Positions 58,644-64,000 of a DNA stretch of 64,000 nt are shown one piece after another. The notes beneath the pieces were generated by a model. It had not been told where the DNA came from, made no database searches, and saw only the letters and a list, made by a program, of their open reading frames with translations. Made by a program: the position numbers and the translations under genes. Position 1 is the first letter of the stretch, and each line of letters begins with the position of its first letter. Source of the DNA: Azadirachta indica. Lineage: Eukaryota > Streptophyta > Magnoliopsida > Sapindales > Meliaceae. The DNA lies in the NCBI GenBank assembly GCA_022749755.1, contig CM040445.1:11987182-12051181 (forward strand), in the 5' to 3' direction.

Positions 58644-59395
58644 AGAAATTCAAGCTTTGAAATGTTAGCTAGCTAATACTAGCATTAGCATTAGCATTAT
58701 AAATGATTTATTTAATTATAATTATAAACCTTTGGAAAATTGGAGAATAATTAGGCAGCATTTAATATCTTAATTACTATGCTAATTTTTTTAGGTCGAA
58801 TAAGCCTTTTTGACCGTGACAATTCTAATTAAATTCATGAGCAAGAGGTTCGCTATGCAAGTACAACCGTAGTTACAACAAAATGACACATATGGAATGA
58901 TATTAATTAGGTACAATTAAATTGACACATGAAATGATTCTTGATTTTAGATTTAATATCTTTATTTTTGCTTGTCCGAATTAGTAACATAATTTTTGTT
59001 CACATAAGCAACAAATAATATCGAATAACATATACTAATAATATTCAACAATAAGTGATAACTTCAAACGTTAAAATAGTAACACCATACTATTAACACA
59101 TATTATAGTGGATATTATTTGACTTATTATTAACATGATATTGTCTATTATAAATTCGAATAATAATTAAAAAAAGTATTGTGTAAAATATTTAATATCA
59201 GTAATAAGGGTAAATAATATTAACCATGTGATAATTATAGAATAATATAACATCAATAGTATGATTTTTTTTTTTTTTTTTGAGTTTTATGTTAGAGATT
59301 ATTAGAAAAGGTTAGTTTTAGTATCCAAACTAAAAGCACATTACTTCAACTTACACTAATGAAGTGCATTCAAAATATCTATTGAAACTAACCAT
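58644..59395. other. Intergenic, AT-rich
   Basis: Nothing recognised apart from the short GCATTA repeats and a T run near 59265-59280. Confidence 0.3.
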
Positions 59396-59465
59396 TCGGG
59401 CATAGCCCAAGTGGCTAAGAGGCTGAACTCCACATCGGAGTCCAACCTCCGAACCTTGCTAATTG
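59396..59465. repeat. tRNA-like fragment, possible SINE head
   Basis: GGGCATAGCCCAAGTGGCTA resembles a tRNA 5' end with an A box (TAGCCCAAGTGG), followed by a small stem ACTCC-ACATC-GGAGT. There is no GGTTCGA B box on this strand at the right distance, so it is not a tRNA gene. A degenerate SINE is possible. Confidence 0.3.
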
Positions 59466-59530
59466 AAGCTAGCAAAGTTATTTCCCATTTAGGGGAAATA
59501 TTACTTACCAAATGTTGAGTTTACCGTATT

Positions 59531-59767
59531 ATAGTGTGAATAAATTTTCTTTCACACGTGAGAGCAAAATATTACCCAAATTAGGTGAAGATATTCGAGT
59601 GGTGTCATATGTGAATCCATTAAAATTTTTAACAAATTTTTAATACAATTTGGTGAGTAGATTTTTCTCCACACTTGAGGGCAAAACATTACCCAACTTG
59701 AATGAAGATATCCGAGCGATATCATATGCGAATCCATCAAGATTTCTGACAAATTTCCAATAAAATA
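59531..59767. repeat. Two-copy tandem repeat, period about 118
   Basis: Copy 1 (59531-59650) and copy 2 (59651-59767) share CAAAAYATTACCCAA, GAAGATATYCGAG, TATCATATG/TGTCATATG, GAATCCAT and ACAAATTT. The open frame seen on the - strand here simply reads this repeat twice and is not a gene. Confidence 0.75.
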
Positions 59768-60087
59768 TTAGTAGTTTGTATATGTAATTTTAAAAAACAA
59801 TTATCTATTAAAACATGAATCTATATCTATTCAGACAAAGTTATAATATAACTATAACAATATAGTTTATATTTTCATATTTATTGGTTTAATTTTTTGT
59901 TTTTATTTCTTTAATTATATTATATCATATTAATTTATATAAATAAATATTTTAGCATAATACAAAAATAAATTGGATAAGGGAGAACATCCTGTGGGCC
60001 CAAGGCACCAAGTCCTTTAAAAGTTATTGGACAGCTCATGACTAACCAGAGACGCCCAAGAAAGCTGGGCCGGGCTGGGACCATTTG

Positions 60088-60230
60088 AACGACGTCGTTG
60101 TTTTAGTTGTACAAGTCGGTAACAGTATAGCCAGAAAAAAATAAATGAAAATGAAAATGATGATGGAGAGCAGACACAAGGGCACGTGACATGCAAAGAT
60201 ATGTCCAACAAAAGTTTAATTGGACACGTG
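60088..60230. promoter_or_regulatory. Island with a palindrome and two G-boxes
   Basis: In otherwise AT-rich DNA, about 59990-60250 is GC-richer. It carries the 12-base palindrome AACGACGTCGTT (60088-60099) and two CACGTG G-boxes (60183-60188, 60225-60230), the second as GGACACGTGGG, an ABRE-like context. No gene can be assigned to it. Confidence 0.4.
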
Positions 60231-60829
60231 GGTTGGCAGAATTTTTCCAAAAGCTGACCAAGAAAATATCAATAATGAAATTTTTTGTAACCCATAATTT
60301 AGGGCATAAAATTATATGTATAATTATTTTTAAAAATTTTACGTCCAAAATTAAAATTAATATATTTCAAGGTCAAATTTATAAATTATCCAACACTCTT
60401 GAAAATATTTATTTTTGTTTTAATAGATTTTTCGATTCTTTTATAAAAGAATGATAATCTTGCTCGGCACTTGTTTAAATTTCTTTTAAAATCCTTTTTC
60501 TATTTATAATATTAACTTTTATTGTATACATATAATTCATTAATATTTTTATTAACTTTTAACTTTCGCTTATCATAAACAATTTTTTTTTTATTTTTTA
60601 AATTTTAAATTAAATAAATATATATTTCATTTTTTAATAGATTTAAAAGTGGTCTAAATTAACGAAAAAAAGATAATTATAAATAGAGATAGCGTTGATT
60701 AAGAAGAAAAAAATTTTTAATTACAATCTATAATTCATTAGCAGCACAAGTTAAAAAAAAAATTCAGTTCCTCATTTCATTAAAAAAAGAAGAAATTTGA
60801 GAAAATTAATTTTTTTTTAAAAAAGTAAA

Positions 60830-61247
60830 GGTCCGTTTTGTATAACTTTTTTAAATAATATTTTTTTAAAATAGAATTTTTATCTGTAAAGTTTTTATGA
60901 GTAAAGTTTTCAAGAAAAATTTATTAATCGTTTAATTATCACAAATAATTTTTGAGAAAATTTTGACTAATTATTTAATAAATAAATTTTTTATTTTTTA
61001 TTTTAAAGAAACAACGTAAAATTTTAAAATAAAATAAAAGTATTTTATATAATTGTACCTTTTAAAAAAAGTTAAAGAAACTTTACTATTAAAAACTAAA
61101 AATTTAGATTTCTTTCAACAAAAGGAAAACAGTTTTTTTAATTTTCAAAAATCCTATTTCTATTGTTAATCAAAAGACATTAAAAAATTTGAAAAAAATT
61201 TTTATCATTAAAAATACTCTTTTGCCCAATAAAAAAGTTAAATCGGG
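60830..61247. repeat. AT-rich MITE-like repeat, copy 2
   Basis: Homologous to 38030-38443 over its length and in the same orientation. The left end CCGTTTTGTATAACTTTTTT matches the inverted right end CCCGATTTAACTTTTTTATT, supporting terminal inverted repeats. No coding sequence. Confidence 0.65.
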
Positions 61248-63513
61248 CACTAAGACAATCAAAGTTATTTTTTAAATTAACTAGGAGTAATAATAATTTT
61301 TTAGTTTTATATATTTTAATGGGATAAATTTAATAAAAAAATAGTTTTATACAAATTTTGGAGGGGCAGCAATAGATCAATTATTATAAAATAATAAGGT
61401 TTAATTGATTTTAATACAACAAGTGGATAAAATTATTTGTTTAAAATTAAATAAAAAATCTCGTTTTCTTATTTTGTGTTATTAGTAATTGATTATATTT
61501 AGAAAAAAGATAATACTAAAAATACAAAATATAAACTCTTTTTATATAAAGTGAGGTGACAAAATTTTTATTATCGTTATATTTCTCATGTAGTTTATTT
61601 TTTATTCCTATAATAATTATTTGTTGACTTAAAATGTAAAATAATAATATAACATTATCATGTTAAATTTTATAAAAGTTTACATACACAAAAAAAACTC
61701 TATTTTTTGTATTTTTATTTTTTTATAATGTAGATAATAAATTACTTTTCATTTATTTGCCACTTGTTATCAGAATTTTAACTTTAAACAACTGGACAAA
61801 AATATACATTACATTGAAGAGCTGTACGAAAGACTCGTGTTGCACATGTTGCGATAAAGGTCAAATAAATTAATTAAAAGGGAAACATCTAATTAATGAG
61901 TTCCCATTGCATTCTATTTTATGAAATAATTTATGATTTTTTAATGTATGATTTTTGTGAAATCTAAAAATAATATATAATATTTACTTTTTTTTCTATG
62001 ACATTTATAAATTTTCTTTTATATAAAAATAAAAGTATAAAAATAGATCAAATTCACACAATACTTAAATTTGCAGTGAGATATCTCATTGAGCTGATTT
62101 CAACTTTAAAAAGGAAACGTACTTAAGTAAATTTTTTAAAATTAAAAAATAGTATTATATTTCAACCAACTTTAAGAATAGTTGATAAACTAATGTTAGT
62201 AAAAAAAAATAAAACAAAAAAATTGTAGTTTATGATAACACGAAATCATATGATATAAATAACATCACATGAATTTGTTTTTTTCTTCTATCTCTTAAAT
62301 ATTATATTTCATATTAATTGCCTTACAGCGTATACTTTTTTTTTAAAAGGAGTGTATTCAAATTCTATTTAATTCATAATTACTTATAATATTTTGGATA
62401 TTCTACGTTATTACTGATTTAATTATAATTTTTTTTAAGTTGAAGACAGATGTCATTCAAATAAATACAGATTTAATTCGATCAATTTAAATGAAGCTTA
62501 TTAAATATAAAATACAAATATAATAATTTATTAAAACAAACATGAGCAAGTTTATGCACCCAAAATTTGTATTTATTTAATTTTAGCACCAACGATTCTT
62601 TACATAAAGAATTAAATGACAAAGAGTAACCAAAACAAAATTTATTTGATTTTATCCATATTCGTATTAATTCAAAATTAGAAATAACAATTTTTTATAT
62701 TCACGATTGAAAGTGAAATTGTGCTTTATCTTATTTGACATAAAGTTGCCTAAGCAATGCATTTGAAAATCACAAATTATTTATAGCAATTCTTTTTATT
62801 TCAAATTTTCTAAATTTTGATTTATTTATATTTTTTAAGATCATACAAATTTCTCACGTCTTTTTCTCCCTGCGTATGAAGACGAATTAGATTATGAGAA
62901 CAAAAGCAAATGTGAAGGGACGTCGACACTCGACATTGTATTAAAAATTAAAACGAACACGTGTTACACTAACAAAACCCCCAACCAAACAGAAGCTAAA
63001 AATATAGTAATAATACTTCAACCTCCAAAACTTTAATTATCTAACAAATAGGTCCTCTATGTAGTTGAATGACGGAAGTACCCTTATAAAGTATCGTACT
63101 TCGAGGGAAAACATTAGGGCATTTCAGTCGTTCCAAGAGATTTATCTAGGGACTTATTTGATATAAATGAAAAATTATGTATTTTTGGTGAAAATGTAAA
63201 ATATTAGGGGTTTTAATGTTATTATATGTTAGAAAATAAAACCAGGCAAACAAACAAAACTTCAACACTGGCTCCACAACACGCGGCGAAGCGAGCGCCC
63301 ACAGCCTCGACACCACTTACTCTCTCTGCTCTGCAGCTAGTCTTTTTTTTATATTTTCACTTGCAACGGAAAAAAAAAATAGAAAATAAAAATCTTCTGG
63401 TCCTAATCCGTTTTGGATTTTTCGAAATAAATAGAAAAAAATAGAAGAGAAAATAGAAATCAATGGGCAATTAATACAGAGACAGAGAAAGAGAAACGAG
63501 AACACAGAGCGTT
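61248..63513. other. AT-rich gap and promoter/leader of the last gene
   Basis: No gene up to about 62870. From there composition becomes more mixed. It holds a G-box CACGTG at 62958-62963, then a leader with purine tracts (63360-63510) ahead of the last gene's ATG. Confidence 0.4.
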
Positions 63514-64000
63514 ATGCTAAGTAAGTGGAAAGCGTCTATCTTTCTTCTGTTCATTTTCTCTATTTATTTATTTATCTATTTTTTTATGTATTTATTATTT
63601 TTATTTGTGGATTTTGGATATGTTCAAATTTGGGTAGTAAATTCAAGTGCAGTTCACACTTTCCATAATTGTTTTTATGCAATTTATTGATTTTCCAAGT
63701 TTTTCCTTCTCCTAGAGTTGAAAAATGGAAGTCTGAGACACAGGATTGCTATCGTAATTTCCAGAATTGCCAGTCTCTTTGCCTTAAATATTCCTTCTCA
63801 ACAGCAGACCTTCGTTGAAGCAGCATCTTCATTGCTTTCTTTCATTTTCAACGAAAATATTATATCAATGTTTTCGTCCTCGTTGCTGCTGTCCTCACCG
63901 ATTGAAGATTCGAATCTTGAGAGCTTCATTCGCTGCATCACGCCTACTCCTCCGTCGCGATCGCTTCCGCAGGTACTGTCGTCACCCTTTTTTTTTTTTT
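63514..64000 (+). CDS. 5' end of an unrecognised gene running off the window
   Basis: A seven-base first coding exon (ATGCTAA, 63514-63520) ends at GTAAGT. Exon 2 (63716-63972) follows a CCTAG acceptor and joins in frame to give ML-KLKNGSLRHRIAIVISRIAS, LFALNIPSQQQTFVEAASSL, LSFIFNENIISMFSSSLLLS, then a Pro/Ser-rich PTPPSRSLPQ before a GTACTG donor. The open exon, good splice sites, mixed base composition and leader-like upstream sequence support a real gene. It looks helical and hydrophobic, perhaps the start of an alpha-solenoid protein. I do not recognise the family, and most of it is beyond the window. Confidence 0.55.

Noticed and set aside
58450..58668. 72-codon ORF
   Set aside because: AT-rich low-complexity sequence including the AAT microsatellite; no coding signal.
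59396..59470. tRNA gene
   Set aside because: A tRNA-like 5' end and A-box-like motif are present, but there is no proper B box, acceptor stem partner or full cloverleaf on either strand.
59552..59752. Small protein on the - strand with an internal repeat
   Set aside because: It only translates the two-copy tandem DNA repeat.
1..64000. CRISPR array, operon or bacterial system
   Set aside because: No spaced identical repeats are present, genes are intron-rich, and the families are those of a plant nuclear genome.

Overview
The window is nuclear DNA from a flowering plant, most likely a woody eudicot. The evidence is many short, phased GT-AG introns, plant-only families (AAP permease, F-box with associated domain, TIR and CC-type NLR relics, ABCG11) and very AT-rich gaps filled with plant LTR retrotransposons and Mutator-like elements. 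The look of the NLR and F-box relics recalls Citrus, but the sequence alone cannot fix the species.

Layout. 1-6.6 kb: a tandem pair of amino acid permease genes on the + strand, the first decayed and the second intact. 7.7-11.4 kb: two Ty1/copia halves inserted head-to-head inside one copy of a small duplicated segment; the second copy is still empty. 11.4-13.7 kb: the orphan LRR end of a CC-NB-LRR gene. 14.4 kb: a probable solo LTR. 15.4-17.0 kb: an isoflavone-reductase-like gene with one missing base. 17.5-18.8 kb (-): an F-box gene whose probable 5' UTR intron carries a 2.2 kb solo LTR. 22.1-23.9 kb: a long-TIR Mutator-like element. 24.3-29.3 kb: a 2-hydroxyacid dehydrogenase (9 coding exons). 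29.9-30.3 kb: a small uncharacterised gene with a frameshift. 30.8-33.1 kb: ARMC7. 34.1-37.0 kb (-): a tafazzin-like acyltransferase. 40.0-42.3 kb: a broken TIR-NBS gene followed by a well-kept membrane exon. 42.9-49.8 kb: a decayed full-length Ty1/copia element with a perfect 5 bp target duplication, and a Mutator-like element nested in its 5' LTR. 50.0-50.4 kb (-): an F-box relic. 51.2-54.6 kb (-): an ABCG11 half-transporter. 54.6-63.5 kb: an almost gene-free AT-rich stretch with another Mutator-like element, a MITE copy and a small island with G-boxes. 63.5 kb to the end: the first exons of a gene that runs off the window.

The intact genes look like ordinary single-copy plant genes (nitrogen transport, metabolism, membrane lipid remodelling, cuticle export) and do not form one pathway. 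The unusual content is structural: nested and palindromic transposon insertions with readable target duplications, immune-gene relics including a TIR-NBS with a C-terminal membrane exon, a perfect palindrome centred on a TATA box, two inferred GC-AG introns and single-base lesions in otherwise clean genes. I did not find a convincing new defence or mobile system. The TIR-NBS-membrane locus and the palindromic retroelement are the best candidates for a closer look. Exon limits come from reading splice signals and frame by eye.
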